From assembly GCA_030686115.1 (NCBI GenBank), contig CP131612.1:186001-250000 (forward strand): a stretch of DNA of 64,000 nt, written 5' to 3'. The translations under genes were made by a program, and so were the position numbers. The DNA is from Psychrobacter cibarius. Its GTDB lineage: Bacteria > Pseudomonadota > Gammaproteobacteria > Pseudomonadales > Moraxellaceae. Positions 26,710 to 35,789 of this stretch are shown piece by piece (the first letter of the stretch is position 1; each line of letters starts with the position of its first letter). Below the pieces are notes generated by a model. It was not told where the DNA came from. It was given only the letters and a program-made list of their open reading frames with translations, and did not search any database.

Positions 26710-27390
26710 GTGAGTAAATTGCCCATGTGGAATAATAGCCTACAGACCCTCTTGGTCGGTACGATAATGGCAGTCGGCGTGTCGCTCAGTGGCTGTGATA
26801 GCAGTAAAGACGACGCCCAAAAAGATGCCGATATGAGCGAGCAAACCGTCGCTGACGATGCGCTAGTACAGGACAATGCTGCGCCGAACGCCGATTTAGA
26901 CGGCGCTACTGCTCAGCAAGGTACACAAGTGAAATATGACGTTGCGGGATGGGGCACTAAAAATGTAGCGTCACTGAATGTCGATAATTTAGATGAGATC
27001 AAGGCGACTTTTGGTAAGGTCATGAGCACTGATGAGAACAGCCTCGACTATGCCAGTAATCCAGCCGCCAAATATCGCTTTATGGATACCGATGCGCCGT
27101 ATTTGGATTTGATTGATTCTGAAAAGTATCTCGAACTGGGCTGGTACTTTGCCAATCCTACTGACTCTGATAAAGAAAAAGAGATAAGTCAAAACCATGC
27201 TGAAAAAGCGCATAAGCTTGCCCGCCAACTGATGGGTGATGAGGGCGGACAACTGATTTCTGATATGCTTAATGGTCAAATTATCAAAAATAAAGTCATC
27301 GGTGGTCAAAAAATAGAACTGGCAAAATGTGAGTTTTATAGTTGTATGCTGGTCATCAATAAATCTGCTGCCCAAACAGATAAGAAGTAA
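26710..27390 (+). CDS. Putative lipoprotein of unknown function
   Basis: 226 residues with a lipoprotein signal peptide ending in the lipobox VSLSGC near residue 29. An acidic linker (DSSKDDAQKDADMSEQ) follows, with Asp at the +2 position, which would favour inner-membrane retention by the E. coli rule. The folded part (about 75-220) has ASNPAAKYRFMDTDAPYLDLIDSEKYLELGWYF-type segments and two Cys near the C-terminus (KCEFYSCML). No family is recognised. It sits 15 bases before pabC and is probably co-transcribed. I keep the GTG start because it leaves a Lys before the hydrophobic core; ATG 26725 is the alternative. Confidence 0.7.
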   Translation: MSKLPMWNNSLQTLLVGTIMAVGVSLSGCDSSKDDAQKDADMSEQTVADDALVQDNAAPNADLDGATAQQGTQVKYDVAGWGTKNVASLNVDNLDEIKATFGKVMSTDENSLDYASNPAAKYRFMDTDAPYLDLIDSEKYLELGWYFANPTDSDKEKEISQNHAEKAHKLARQLMGDEGGQLISDMLNGQIIKNKVIGGQKIELAKCEFYSCMLVINKSAAQTDKK

Positions 27391-27405
27391 GCTGTGCTCG
27401 CTATC

Positions 27406-28380
27406 ATGCCGCTCAATAATTGGCTATGCATACATCCATCAAGTGCTACGACGGATATCTCAGACACAGTATCGCTAGACAATCGTGGGTTGGCATATGG
27501 CGATGGATTTTTTACCACGATGGGGGTCATCGATGGGCAAATACTGTGGTTGGCTCATCATCAGCAGCGCCTTATTTCCCATGCTGAAGCTTTACAACTT
27601 GAATTAGACAGTCACTCTGTATTGGCTATAATACGGACGCATGCCGAGCAACTACAACAAGGCATGCTGAAACTGATGGTGACTCGCGCCGTGCAAGATG
27701 TCCGTGGTTATGGCTATGTGCCAACCATATCTGGTAGTGCTTGTGAGATTTGGCTAAAATCCTCTGCGATGACTGTCACTACGACCGAGCAATTACGCTT
27801 ACCTGATGGGTGCTCAATCCCGATGCAGCCTATCAGTTCTGCCATTTGCCTATCTTCGCAGCTTGCTTGCTTACCGCCACCATTAGCAGGACTCAAAAGC
27901 CTCAATCGCCTCGACAATGTGCTGGCAAGTGGTGAGTTACAAGGCATCAAAGCCCAAGTATCGGAAGACAATATCAAACCCAGCATCGGCGAAGGTCTGC
28001 TACGAGATATGAGTGGTCGTTGGGTTGAAGGTACGATGAGCAATGTCTTTTATCAATTATCAGACGCGCCTTTAGTAACACTATCATCAGAAAAAACGTC
28101 ATTAGAAAAATTGTCTACGCCGCCGCTTTATCAAAATAATGCAAACTATCTAACCACTGGTCAATGGTATACACCATCCATGGCGAAATCTGGCGTCGCT
28201 GGCGTGATGCGGCAAGTCATTATTGATGCTTTGTCTGGTACGGAGCAGCCCGTCATTGTCAGATCATTAAAAGATGAGGATTTGCCACGACTAAGCCAGC
28301 TATTCTTTTGTAATGCGCTGCGCGGTGTGATGCCAATGAGTAGCCTGACGTTATTATCGGGTGAAATGGTGAGATTTTGA
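27406..28380 (+). CDS. pabC: Aminodeoxychorismate lyase
   Basis: A PLP-dependent fold-type IV enzyme that releases 4-aminobenzoate and pyruvate for folate synthesis. DNRGLAYGDGFFTTM near 25-40 and the PLP lysine in GLKSLNRLDNVLA near 163 are present, as is EGTMSNVFY near 212-220. It is longer (324 residues) than E. coli PabC (269) because of an insert around residues 225-255. I start it at ATG 27406; a GTG four codons up is possible. mltG and tmk are its usual downstream neighbours, but here an insert of three genes intervenes. Confidence 0.9.
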   Translation: MPLNNWLCIHPSSATTDISDTVSLDNRGLAYGDGFFTTMGVIDGQILWLAHHQQRLISHAEALQLELDSHSVLAIIRTHAEQLQQGMLKLMVTRAVQDVRGYGYVPTISGSACEIWLKSSAMTVTTTEQLRLPDGCSIPMQPISSAICLSSQLACLPPPLAGLKSLNRLDNVLASGELQGIKAQVSEDNIKPSIGEGLLRDMSGRWVEGTMSNVFYQLSDAPLVTLSSEKTSLEKLSTPPLYQNNANYLTTGQWYTPSMAKSGVAGVMRQVIIDALSGTEQPVIVRSLKDEDLPRLSQLFFCNALRGVMPMSSLTLLSGEMVRF

Positions 28381-28386
28381 GCGATT

Positions 28387-28584
28387 CTAATCGTATTTAA
28401 AAATATTAAACTTGGTATCAATAAAGTCATCTGGGTACAAAATAACTTCCTCATTGTGATACATATCTTGCGCTTTTAATAGTGCTTCTTGCTCGTTCTC
28501 TGCGTTAACCTCCACGATATTATTCAACGTCTCGACAATCTCTATCTGAAAGGCTCTCTTCAGTTTTTTATCTACTTTCATCAT
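28387..28584 (-). CDS. DpnD/PcfM-like small protein
   Basis: 65 residues with the sequence FQIEIVETLNNIVEVNAENE (about 12-31), then QEALLKAQDMYHNEEVIL. This is the pattern of the DpnD/PcfM family: DpnD is the small partner encoded beside the methyl-directed nuclease DpnI in Streptococcus pneumoniae. Its biochemical role is unknown. The gene lies 6 bases from the end of pabC, converging on it, within the same insert as a DpnI homologue. GGGGAT precedes two possible ATG starts. Confidence 0.75.
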   Translation of the reverse strand: MMKVDKKLKRAFQIEIVETLNNIVEVNAENEQEALLKAQDMYHNEEVILYPDDFIDTKFNIFKYD

Positions 28585-28739
28585 TACTATCCCCGATATA
28601 CGCTTATCAAAATTTCTTGAGTATTTATATATTCTAGGTTAGCAAAGGCGCTTAAAAAGAAGTGATCGTCTTTTGTTACGTAGACTTGTGCGATAAGGAA
28701 AATCGATCAATGATAGTGTTTTGATAAGGAGAGATATCC

Positions 28740-29306
28740 ATGGACTACATCTACGAAGATGAACGAATACCTTTACAAATCCGTCGACTATTAATTTTTG
28801 ATGAGATTTGCAAATTAGCAAAAAAACAACCTGATGAAATTATTCATTTATCAAGATTTACTGAATTGTCGCTCGGTGTTATGTATTTGAAAGACTTTAA
28901 AAAATTTATCGCGTTTGGCGGCGTGTTTGAGTATGCAGAAACAAGAGAAGAAGTTATCGAGCAACGCATTAGAGTTTTTCCTAATGATGAACCAGTCACA
29001 CGTGCGCTGACAGTCAATTTAAAGCAGTTTACTATACCTACGCGCACAGCTATCCAGCTGGTCTGGTATTGGAATAACTATGTTAAAAATAGAATGCATG
29101 CTTACGTCGATTATCGAGAAGAGCACTTTTTTAAAATCAATGATGAAATTGATGGAGAGTATCCACCGCATAAGTTTCATGACCGTCTCGTTGCAACGGC
29201 ACGTTTACCTTTATGGGACGATAGAGAGGAGTTAATTGCAGACGTGTACCGTGATAATGAGGGAAAACCAAGGCCTGAGCGATTCAATGAGAAACGTTTA
29301 ATATAA
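28740..29306 (+). CDS. Unknown protein within the DpnI-type insert
   Basis: 188 residues, rich in charged and aromatic residues, without a signal peptide, membrane segment or recognisable motif. Features that may help are an N-terminal helical part (RRLLIFDEICKLAKK), VWYWNNYVKNRMHAYVDYRE around 125-144, and a basic tail (KPRPERFNEKRLI). AAGGAGAG lies ideally before the ATG, and codon use looks AT-richer than neighbouring housekeeping genes. It lies between dpnD-like and dpnI-like genes and overlaps the end of the latter by nine bases tail to tail. It could be an accessory or antitoxin-like factor of the module, but nothing in the sequence shows this. Confidence 0.7.
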   Translation: MDYIYEDERIPLQIRRLLIFDEICKLAKKQPDEIIHLSRFTELSLGVMYLKDFKKFIAFGGVFEYAETREEVIEQRIRVFPNDEPVTRALTVNLKQFTIPTRTAIQLVWYWNNYVKNRMHAYVDYREEHFFKINDEIDGEYPPHKFHDRLVATARLPLWDDREELIADVYRDNEGKPRPERFNEKRLI

Positions 29307-30062
29307 TTTGCAATAACGCCCACGACCAGTAAATTCAATAATACCTCTATCACGCAACACTTGTAATTGCTGACGGATTTTATCTTTAATGTGATTATTT
29401 TCAGGATGTTTACGCTGTAATTCATCAGCAAAAGCATAAACCTGATTGAGAGAGAAATTAGCATCCAGTCTATCAATACATTGCCAAACATCCAGTGTCC
29501 AACCACGCGAAGCTGTAGATTGCTTACGTAGAAACAAGGTTTTTTGAAATTGCTCGGTGACATTATCGCGTGATATGACTTGCTGGTTTTTCACCAAAAA
29601 TACTTTGCCTGATTCGGGCACTTGTCGTAAATCAATATTGCAACCAACCCAACCGGCACGTTTAGCAGAGACTGATAAAGGCTTACGTTTGACAATCATA
29701 TCAGGCTTAAAAAAATGCTTAGGAATAATCAGGAAGTTGTTAACGCTATATTCTTGAGAATAGGTTAAAAAGAAAAAGTTAGGATTGTTGTCGCTACTGA
29801 TACGCTCAATCATGGTGTCATAAGCGCCATCATTGATAATGTTGCTTAACTTTGCTTGCTTACTTTTGAGCTCATATTGCTCATTACAATTTGTACAATA
29901 AAAGTCAGCGACAGGCTTGTTGTTAGTAAATTCCGCCAATGGTTCAGCATCGCAATTAGGGCAGTAACTTTGGTTGGCAACCCAATCCTCGCTTAATACA
30001 CGAATTTTCTGAGGTTCGGATTTGTAGTTTGCAGCGAGACTTTGATTAAAATGTAGGTTCAT
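29298..30062 (-). CDS. DpnI-type methyl-directed restriction endonuclease
   Basis: 254 residues, the same length as pneumococcal DpnI, with close resemblance throughout as I recall it: SEDWVANQSYCPNC, then PVADFYCTNCNEQYELKSK (a zinc-binding Cys set plus the catalytic E-x-K), NDGAYDTMIERISSDNNPNFFFLTY, and a C-terminal winged-helix ending IIEFTGRGRYCKL. DpnI cuts GATC only when adenine is methylated, so its host normally lacks Dam. The Neisseria homologue (drg) replaces dam. The zinc Cys quartet is intact (YCPNC, YCTNC). It reads away from mltG and toward the 188-residue gene. Confidence 0.92.
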   Translation of the reverse strand: MNLHFNQSLAANYKSEPQKIRVLSEDWVANQSYCPNCDAEPLAEFTNNKPVADFYCTNCNEQYELKSKQAKLSNIINDGAYDTMIERISSDNNPNFFFLTYSQEYSVNNFLIIPKHFFKPDMIVKRKPLSVSAKRAGWVGCNIDLRQVPESGKVFLVKNQQVISRDNVTEQFQKTLFLRKQSTASRGWTLDVWQCIDRLDANFSLNQVYAFADELQRKHPENNHIKDKIRQQLQVLRDRGIIEFTGRGRYCKLY

Positions 30063-30229
30063 AACCAGTTTTCGTTATTAAAGAAAAGGAAAAACACCAA
30101 AAGAAGGTAGAAACATTAGCCCATATCAGCAGGCGTAAATACCAAGATAATTCATAAGCTAAGCAAATACCATTGAAAATCGTACGGTTCAGTGCTAAAT
30201 TCTAGCAAACTTCTGCCTCGCGAGTTGCC

Positions 30230-31522
30230 ATGAGCAAGCCTACATCTGAAACGCCTCCTGAACGCCCTAATGAAACGCCATCGAATAAACCGGATAGCAG
30301 TGTTGAGGAGCGTGTCGATACCACATTACCGGACACGCAACCAGCAGTCGATGGGGTAGAGGAAACGCCAGCGACAGATGTGTCACTCATCAGTGGAGCG
30401 GCTAAGCCACGCGAATATAAAGCGGATAATCAATCTTTCTTTATGCAGCGTGGCTATCAAGTGTTGCTAGTGCTGGGGCTTATCGCTGCGTTTTTCTTAG
30501 TGATGGTCTATCAGACATTGTTTGGGCGGATTGAGCAGCCAAAGCAAATGGTCACCATTGAGCAGGGTCAGAGCTATTATGGCTTACTGCCGCAGTGGCA
30601 ACAGCAAATCCCGCTGTTTTCTGCCACGATTGCCAAGCTCTATATGAAAACAAAAGTCGATGGCCCCTTACATGCTGGTATTTATCAATTACCAGAAAAC
30701 CCTACCTTTGCTGAAACGCTACATATACTTGGGCAAGGGGTAAAAGCATCGATGGTAAAGGTGCAAATCATCGAAGGCAAAACCTCTAAAGATTTATATC
30801 AGACGTTACGGGATAATAAAGGCATCAAAAAAGAGGTACTGACCGACGATAGTGGCAATGATAGAGACAATGCTGGTATTGCTCAAGTGTTGGATTTGGT
30901 CGGTATATTGCCAAATGAAGTGATCAATAGTAACGACCCTATCGTCAATCACAATCTTGAAGGCTGGTTTGCCCCTGACACTTATTATTATGGGGAAGGT
31001 AGCACTGATAAGCAGGTACTGACCGATTTATATAAGCGTCAGCAGCAAGTATTGACTGAAGCGTGGGAAAATCGTGCGCCCAATTTGCCTTATAAGACGC
31101 CTTATGAGGCGTTAGTGATGGCCTCTATTATCGAAAAAGAAACCAGTGTGGCAGAAGAGCGTCCTTTGGTCTCTGCGGTGTTTAGAAATCGTTTGGATAA
31201 AGGCATGCGAATGCAGACCGATCCGACCATCATCTATGGTATGGGCAGTCGCTATGAAGGCAACATTCGCCGTAAAGACATTGATGAAAAAACGTCTTAT
31301 AACACCTATCAAATTGACGGCCTACCGCCAACACCTATCGCGCTACCATCGGCTGCCTCTATCGAAGCGACCTTGCATCCAGCAGATAGTGACGCATTGT
31401 ACTTTGTAGCGACGGGTAATGGCGGGCACAAATTTACCAATAGCTTGGCGGCGCACAATCAAGCGGTAAAGGAATATCTTGGCGTCATGCGTGAGAAAAA
31501 ATCACAAACCCCGCCGCAGTAA
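30230..31522 (+). CDS. mltG: Endolytic murein transglycosylase MltG
   Basis: An inner-membrane enzyme that cleaves nascent peptidoglycan strands. A hydrophilic N-terminal cytoplasmic part (about 1-70, Pro/Thr/Glu-rich and longer than in E. coli) is followed by one membrane segment (about 75-95). A LysM-like region follows, then the YceG catalytic domain with the active-site Glu in ASIIEKETSVAEER near residue 301, and MQTDPTIIYGMG and YNTYQIDGLPPTPI further on. It normally follows pabC directly; here it lies after the nuclease insert, so it must have its own promoter or read through. tmk follows 106 bases on. Confidence 0.94.
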   Translation: MSKPTSETPPERPNETPSNKPDSSVEERVDTTLPDTQPAVDGVEETPATDVSLISGAAKPREYKADNQSFFMQRGYQVLLVLGLIAAFFLVMVYQTLFGRIEQPKQMVTIEQGQSYYGLLPQWQQQIPLFSATIAKLYMKTKVDGPLHAGIYQLPENPTFAETLHILGQGVKASMVKVQIIEGKTSKDLYQTLRDNKGIKKEVLTDDSGNDRDNAGIAQVLDLVGILPNEVINSNDPIVNHNLEGWFAPDTYYYGEGSTDKQVLTDLYKRQQQVLTEAWENRAPNLPYKTPYEALVMASIIEKETSVAEERPLVSAVFRNRLDKGMRMQTDPTIIYGMGSRYEGNIRRKDIDEKTSYNTYQIDGLPPTPIALPSAASIEATLHPADSDALYFVATGNGGHKFTNSLAAHNQAVKEYLGVMREKKSQTPPQ

Positions 31523-31628
31523 TTTAATCCTCTATCTTTTCTCAAAACCTATCGTGAACTGAGCGTTATGCAACTGTCTACATAACGACATAAAGACATA
31601 ACGCTCATCAATGACATAAGGTCATATC

Positions 31629-32351
31629 ATGTCAGCATCTATACAAGACCACGTATCTCAAACAGTCCAGTCGCAAGCAAGTCAGCCCAAAACAAGCAAT
31701 GACATCAATGATATCGCACTCAATCAAGGGCGCTTTATCAGTTTTGAAGGTACTGAGGGCGTAGGCAAAACGACTGCCATTGAGCAGCTGTGCACACGCT
31801 TAGACGATAACAATATTGCGTATCTGCGTACCCGTGAGCCGGGTGGTAGCCGGTTTGCAGAACGTTTGCGCGCTATATTATTGGACCCTGCGACCGACAT
31901 CAATGATGATACAGAGCTATTGCTACTATTTGCGGCGCGCTGCGACCATATGCAGCAAGTGATTTTGCCAGCGCTACAACGTGGGACGTGGGTAATATGC
32001 GACCGTTTTACCGATTCTACCATTGCTTATCAGGGCTTTGGGCGGGCACATGGCGATGCGGTGGTACGAGCCAAAATTGAGTCGCTTATCGAGCAGTTTG
32101 TGCCGCAACTACCTGAGCTGACATTGTGGCTGGATTTGCCCGTATTAGAAGGTATGACACGCGCTAATAAACGTAGCGCCGCTGATAGATTTGAGCAGCA
32201 AGCGACCGAATTTTTTACTTGGGTGCATAAAGGCTTTAATACGCTGGCGACTCAGCACCCCGAACGGATACAGCGCATTGACGCATCAGGCAGCGCCGAT
32301 GAGGTGAGCGCGCGAGTATGGCAGGCGGTACAAGGCAGATTTGATGTTTAG
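31629..32351 (+). CDS. tmk: Thymidylate kinase
   Basis: It phosphorylates dTMP to dTDP. The P-loop is FEGTEGVGKTTAIEQL near residue 38-53, the dTMP-binding motif is REPGGSRFAERLR, and DRFTDSTIAYQGFGR and the lid region TRANKRSAADRFE follow. About 33 extra N-terminal residues (Gln/Ser-rich) precede the usual start. In E. coli holB comes next; here a terminator follows the gene, so holB lies elsewhere. Confidence 0.95.
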   Translation: MSASIQDHVSQTVQSQASQPKTSNDINDIALNQGRFISFEGTEGVGKTTAIEQLCTRLDDNNIAYLRTREPGGSRFAERLRAILLDPATDINDDTELLLLFAARCDHMQQVILPALQRGTWVICDRFTDSTIAYQGFGRAHGDAVVRAKIESLIEQFVPQLPELTLWLDLPVLEGMTRANKRSAADRFEQQATEFFTWVHKGFNTLATQHPERIQRIDASGSADEVSARVWQAVQGRFDV

Positions 32352-32386
32352 TCACTGATTTTATAAAGCCATCACCTAGCCAAATA

Positions 32387-32416
32387 AAAAGCCCCAACAT
32401 TGCGTTGGGGCTTTTG
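32387..32416. terminator. Bidirectional intrinsic terminator, tmk / antiporter
   Basis: AAAAGCCCCAAC (32387-32398) and GTTGGGGCTTTT (32404-32415) form a perfect 12-bp stem with loop ATTGC. It lies between two converging genes. Confidence 0.9.
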
Positions 32417-32504
32417 TGATTTATAAACTATGATATTTTATAAAGTATTAAAACAGTCATCAAGGTATTGTCAAAACTTTGTTAAATCAAAGCTGTGGCA
32501 AGAA

Positions 32505-34907
32505 TTATTTATCCTGTTTATTCACAGCTTTATTATCTGAAATTTCTTGAATATTGTCTTTGTTAATGTTGTCTTTAGTGATATCGCCTTTAGTAATATC
32601 GACATCAGAGCTTGCATTGGTTGTATTATCTTGACCAGAGTCGGGTAAACGATTGGGATCAAGCGCGCCCTTCTTGGTTTTAGGTGCGTTGCCATTACCA
32701 TTCGTACTACTGTTGTTAGACACTTTATTTTTAGGCATTGCCTTCGAAGTCGCTGTCGAGTTGGCTGACATGACGTCTTTATTAACGACGTCAATAGACT
32801 CATCTTTTGACGTTATTACTTTGTCATTCAAGGTGTCTGGCGTGGTTTTAGTTTCAGCACTGCTGCTCGAATGGTTTGATATCTCGTTAGCTGCATTTTG
32901 CTCAGCGACTTTCTGCTCAGTGATTTTCTGCTCAGTGATTTTCTGCTCAGCGATTATTTCTTTAGCGCTGTCGCTATCAGTGGCAGTGGATTGTTCTGTT
33001 GCATCAACACTATCATCGTTCAGCTCTTTTTCTTTACGCTTTTCAGGCGCTTTTGAGCTGGACTCAAAGTTAGCATCAGCTGCCAGTCGTGCCTGCTCTT
33101 GTTTAGGTGTCACATCGACAGGTTTTGGCTGTACTTCATCTTCTACCACCAGTGAGATGAGCTTGCGATCGCGTGGTACGATGCCGTCAAACTTATCGGT
33201 AATGACGTGTAGCTTGCCTTCTTTGTCGATTGTATACAGCGGCACGAATTGCTTATTGTCGGCTTTGTATTGCTCAAAGCTGTAGCTGTCAGTAATGTTG
33301 GTAATCTTGATACGGGCTTTTTTCGACAGCATACTGGCAAGTTTGGTGTAGGTGACGTCTTTGCCAAACAGCCACTGCGAGTGGAAGTTGCCTTGCTTAT
33401 CATCGCGCTCGCTTTTGACCTTTTCGTCGCTGAACTTGAGACGGTACAATTTGCGCTCACCAAATTCATGACGGTAATGAATCTCAGATAAGGTGTTCAT
33501 CTCTTTGTCCATACTCATGGCAAACAGCCGACCGATACCGATCAGGTCAAGATGATGATCGGCGTGATCAGAGATGGGATTGCCAAAATAAGTACGCAGA
33601 CCACTCATGCGTGCACGGGCAATATTGGTATAGTTGTTGTGTGCGACGATGACATCAAAGCCCTGATCTTTTAGAGAAGTTGCTACCAAAAGCGCAATGG
33701 GATTTGAGCCGACGATAAGAATACCATTGGTCTCAGGCTCACGGACACCCAGCAAGTTGCCGACTATTTTTGCCCCCAAGCCCTGAATCATAACCGTGCC
33801 AATAATGACCATGAATACTAAGGGCACAAGCAGCTCAACACCTTGGATATCGTACTCTTGCAGACGAATAGCAAACAGTGATGAGATGGCTGCAGCGACG
33901 ATACCACGTGGCCCAATCCAACTAATCATCAGCTTTTCATTGGTCTTTAAGTTTGAGCCAATAGACGATGCCCAAACGGATAAAGGTCGCGCCACAAACA
34001 TGACGATAGCAAGTAACACCAGACCTGCGAAACCAACGCTAAGTAAGCTTTCCAGCTCTACACGTGCTGCAAGGATAATAAACAGCACAGAGATAAGAAG
34101 GATGGTTAAAGATTCATTGAACTCTAAAATCGTATCGCGTGGGAATTTTGGCCAATTCGCCAATGCCACGCCCAATACAGTGACTGTCAATAGCCCAGAC
34201 TCATGCTCTAAATGGTTCGATACTGAAAATAACACCAAGACAAAGGCAAGCGTAAAGACATTGCGTAAAAATTCAGGAATCATATGCCGACGCATCAAGA
34301 AGGCAAGTAGCCAAGCGCCTGCCATACCCATCGCTGTCGCTAATACCACGATTTTGGCAAACAATAAGATACTGCTGGCTTCGCCGCCTGAGATGATGTA
34401 TTCATAGACCAAAACCACGGCAATAGCGCCGATTGGGTCAATGATGATACCTTCCCATTTGAGGATATTAGAGATGGTCTTATTGGGACGCACACTACGT
34501 AATAGCGGCATAATCACCGTTGGACCCGTGACGCACACGAGCGCACCGAACAGCAAAGCAATCAGTGGATCGACATTGAATAAGAGATAAGTCGATAACG
34601 CCACGATAGCAATGGTGATAAGTACACCGACCGACACCAGCATTTGCACCACGGTGCCATGCTGTTTAATCTCGTCAAACTCTAACGTCAGCGAGCCTTC
34701 AAATAGGATAATCGCCACGCCCAAAGAGATGAAGGGGAACATCAGCTCCCCCAGCACCAAGTCAGGATCGAAGACTCCCAGCACTGGGCCCACGATAATG
34801 CCAATCAGTAATAAAAATAAAATGGACGGTTGCTTTAAATACCAAGCCAACCATTGGGCAGCAATGCCAATCCCAACCACGCCAGATAATAATAGGGCGG
34901 TATCCAT
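32505..34907 (-). CDS. CPA1-type Na+(K+)/H+ antiporter with TrkA-N domain
   Basis: An 800-residue antiporter. The first ~390 residues hold about 12 membrane segments with the CPA1 patterns LFEGSLTLEF, GALVCVTGPTVI and GIIIDPIGAIAVVL (the ND/DP ion-binding region reads DP). A TrkA-N-like nucleotide-binding domain starts ILIVGSNPIALLVATSL (about 397). A cytoplasmic tail from about 590 is of very low complexity, with repeats such as ITEQKITEQKVAEQ and DITKDNINKDNI. The tail is encoded partly by a 15-bp tandem repeat. It is a single gene, divergent from the degP-like gene. Confidence 0.88.
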   Translation of the reverse strand: MDTALLLSGVVGIGIAAQWLAWYLKQPSILFLLLIGIIVGPVLGVFDPDLVLGELMFPFISLGVAIILFEGSLTLEFDEIKQHGTVVQMLVSVGVLITIAIVALSTYLLFNVDPLIALLFGALVCVTGPTVIMPLLRSVRPNKTISNILKWEGIIIDPIGAIAVVLVYEYIISGGEASSILLFAKIVVLATAMGMAGAWLLAFLMRRHMIPEFLRNVFTLAFVLVLFSVSNHLEHESGLLTVTVLGVALANWPKFPRDTILEFNESLTILLISVLFIILAARVELESLLSVGFAGLVLLAIVMFVARPLSVWASSIGSNLKTNEKLMISWIGPRGIVAAAISSLFAIRLQEYDIQGVELLVPLVFMVIIGTVMIQGLGAKIVGNLLGVREPETNGILIVGSNPIALLVATSLKDQGFDVIVAHNNYTNIARARMSGLRTYFGNPISDHADHHLDLIGIGRLFAMSMDKEMNTLSEIHYRHEFGERKLYRLKFSDEKVKSERDDKQGNFHSQWLFGKDVTYTKLASMLSKKARIKITNITDSYSFEQYKADNKQFVPLYTIDKEGKLHVITDKFDGIVPRDRKLISLVVEDEVQPKPVDVTPKQEQARLAADANFESSSKAPEKRKEKELNDDSVDATEQSTATDSDSAKEIIAEQKITEQKITEQKVAEQNAANEISNHSSSSAETKTTPDTLNDKVITSKDESIDVVNKDVMSANSTATSKAMPKNKVSNNSSTNGNGNAPKTKKGALDPNRLPDSGQDNTTNASSDVDITKGDITKDNINKDNIQEISDNKAVNKQDK
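32896..32955. repeat. 15-bp tandem repeat in the antiporter tail
   Basis: Four 15-base units: 32896-32910, 32911-32925, 32926-32940 and 32941-32955. The middle two are identical (TTCTGCTCAGTGATT) and the outer two differ at one or more bases. On the minus strand they encode KxxEQ pentapeptides. Confidence 0.9.
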
Positions 34908-35789
34908 AAATTGATCCTTTTATAATCTTGTCGTATTTTATAGCTATCAACCGCTTTTTTAGAGTCGCGGCTGCCAGTAGTATAGTAATAAGTTGACGCT
35001 ACTCGCTATAGAGACACATCTCTATGAAACGTAAGCGACGACAATGGTATCCATCATGAATCACAACATGAGCCAGATATGATATAACTACTATAGAGTA
35101 GTAAAGACAAAAGCATTGCTAGAAAAAATCGTTAATCTTATATAAATCGCATATGGCATCAAGCTCGCTCAGACTATTATTGATAGTACTGTCACGCGAC
35201 TTTTTTTATCCATTTATCTTGAATCGACCATCGCATTATTCTAGTGATGCAAAAGATGAAAAATAAGGGTGATAATAGCCAGCTTTATAAAACAATAGTC
35301 AATAATGATTATTTATAGACTTTAGTTTGCTTGAAAAGTTATTTGGCTTGCTATCATAACATGCTTTTATTTCATGCTGAGCAAGGCCGTATCTAGCACG
35401 ATATCAGTAGGCAGCGTTAAAACTATACAATAACTGGGTCAAATAATCGCGCCTTGGGTTATCCTACATGATCGGAATAATGACAAAATAGCACGATGAC
35501 TTATCATACAGTAGCCGTCTTTATCATGCACCTAGCGAGGATTATCATTGTTTTGGGGTGTTTATATAAGGAAAGGTGAATGGTCGATGGCATAAGGGTA
35601 TAAAAAACAGTAATCTAATAAACGACTAGATAGCGACTAAAAAGGTTGGCCGTTATAACATTAAGTGCCGATGCAACGTTTGTCATATACGGATTTGGTT
35701 AAAATTAAAACATCGTATACACGTCACTAGCGATAGTAGCCAAAACATAACCATTAAAAATAACAACGATTACTTATATGGAGGACAAC
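34908..35789. other. 880-base gap, antiporter / degP-like divergent region
   Basis: No convincing gene in either strand. It holds Correia-like copy D (35127-35232), a hairpin TAGAGACACATCTCTA (around 35009) and CTACT-ATAG-AGTAG (35088-35101). A frame of 7 codons with a good ribosome site occurs at 35582. It presumably contains the promoters of both flanking genes. Confidence 0.6.
35127..35232. repeat. Correia-like element, degraded copy D
   Basis: It aligns in order with copies A and B: TATATAAATC at 35139-35148, then GCATCAAGCTCGCTCAG, then TATTATTGATAGTA, then ATTTATCTTGAATCGACCAT at the right end. The TATA ends have been lost by substitution, so it looks like an old copy. Confidence 0.6.

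Noticed and set aside
32653..33285. 210-codon frame opposite the antiporter tail
   Set aside because: It reflects the low-complexity tail in an antisense frame and is rich in Ser, Leu and Cys.
33796..34407. 203-codon frame opposite the antiporter gene
   Set aside because: It is a shadow of the membrane-protein gene on the other strand.
35582..35605. 7-codon frame after AAGGAAAGG in the long antiporter/degP gap
   Set aside because: The ribosome site is good but the frame is too short to support a coding claim.
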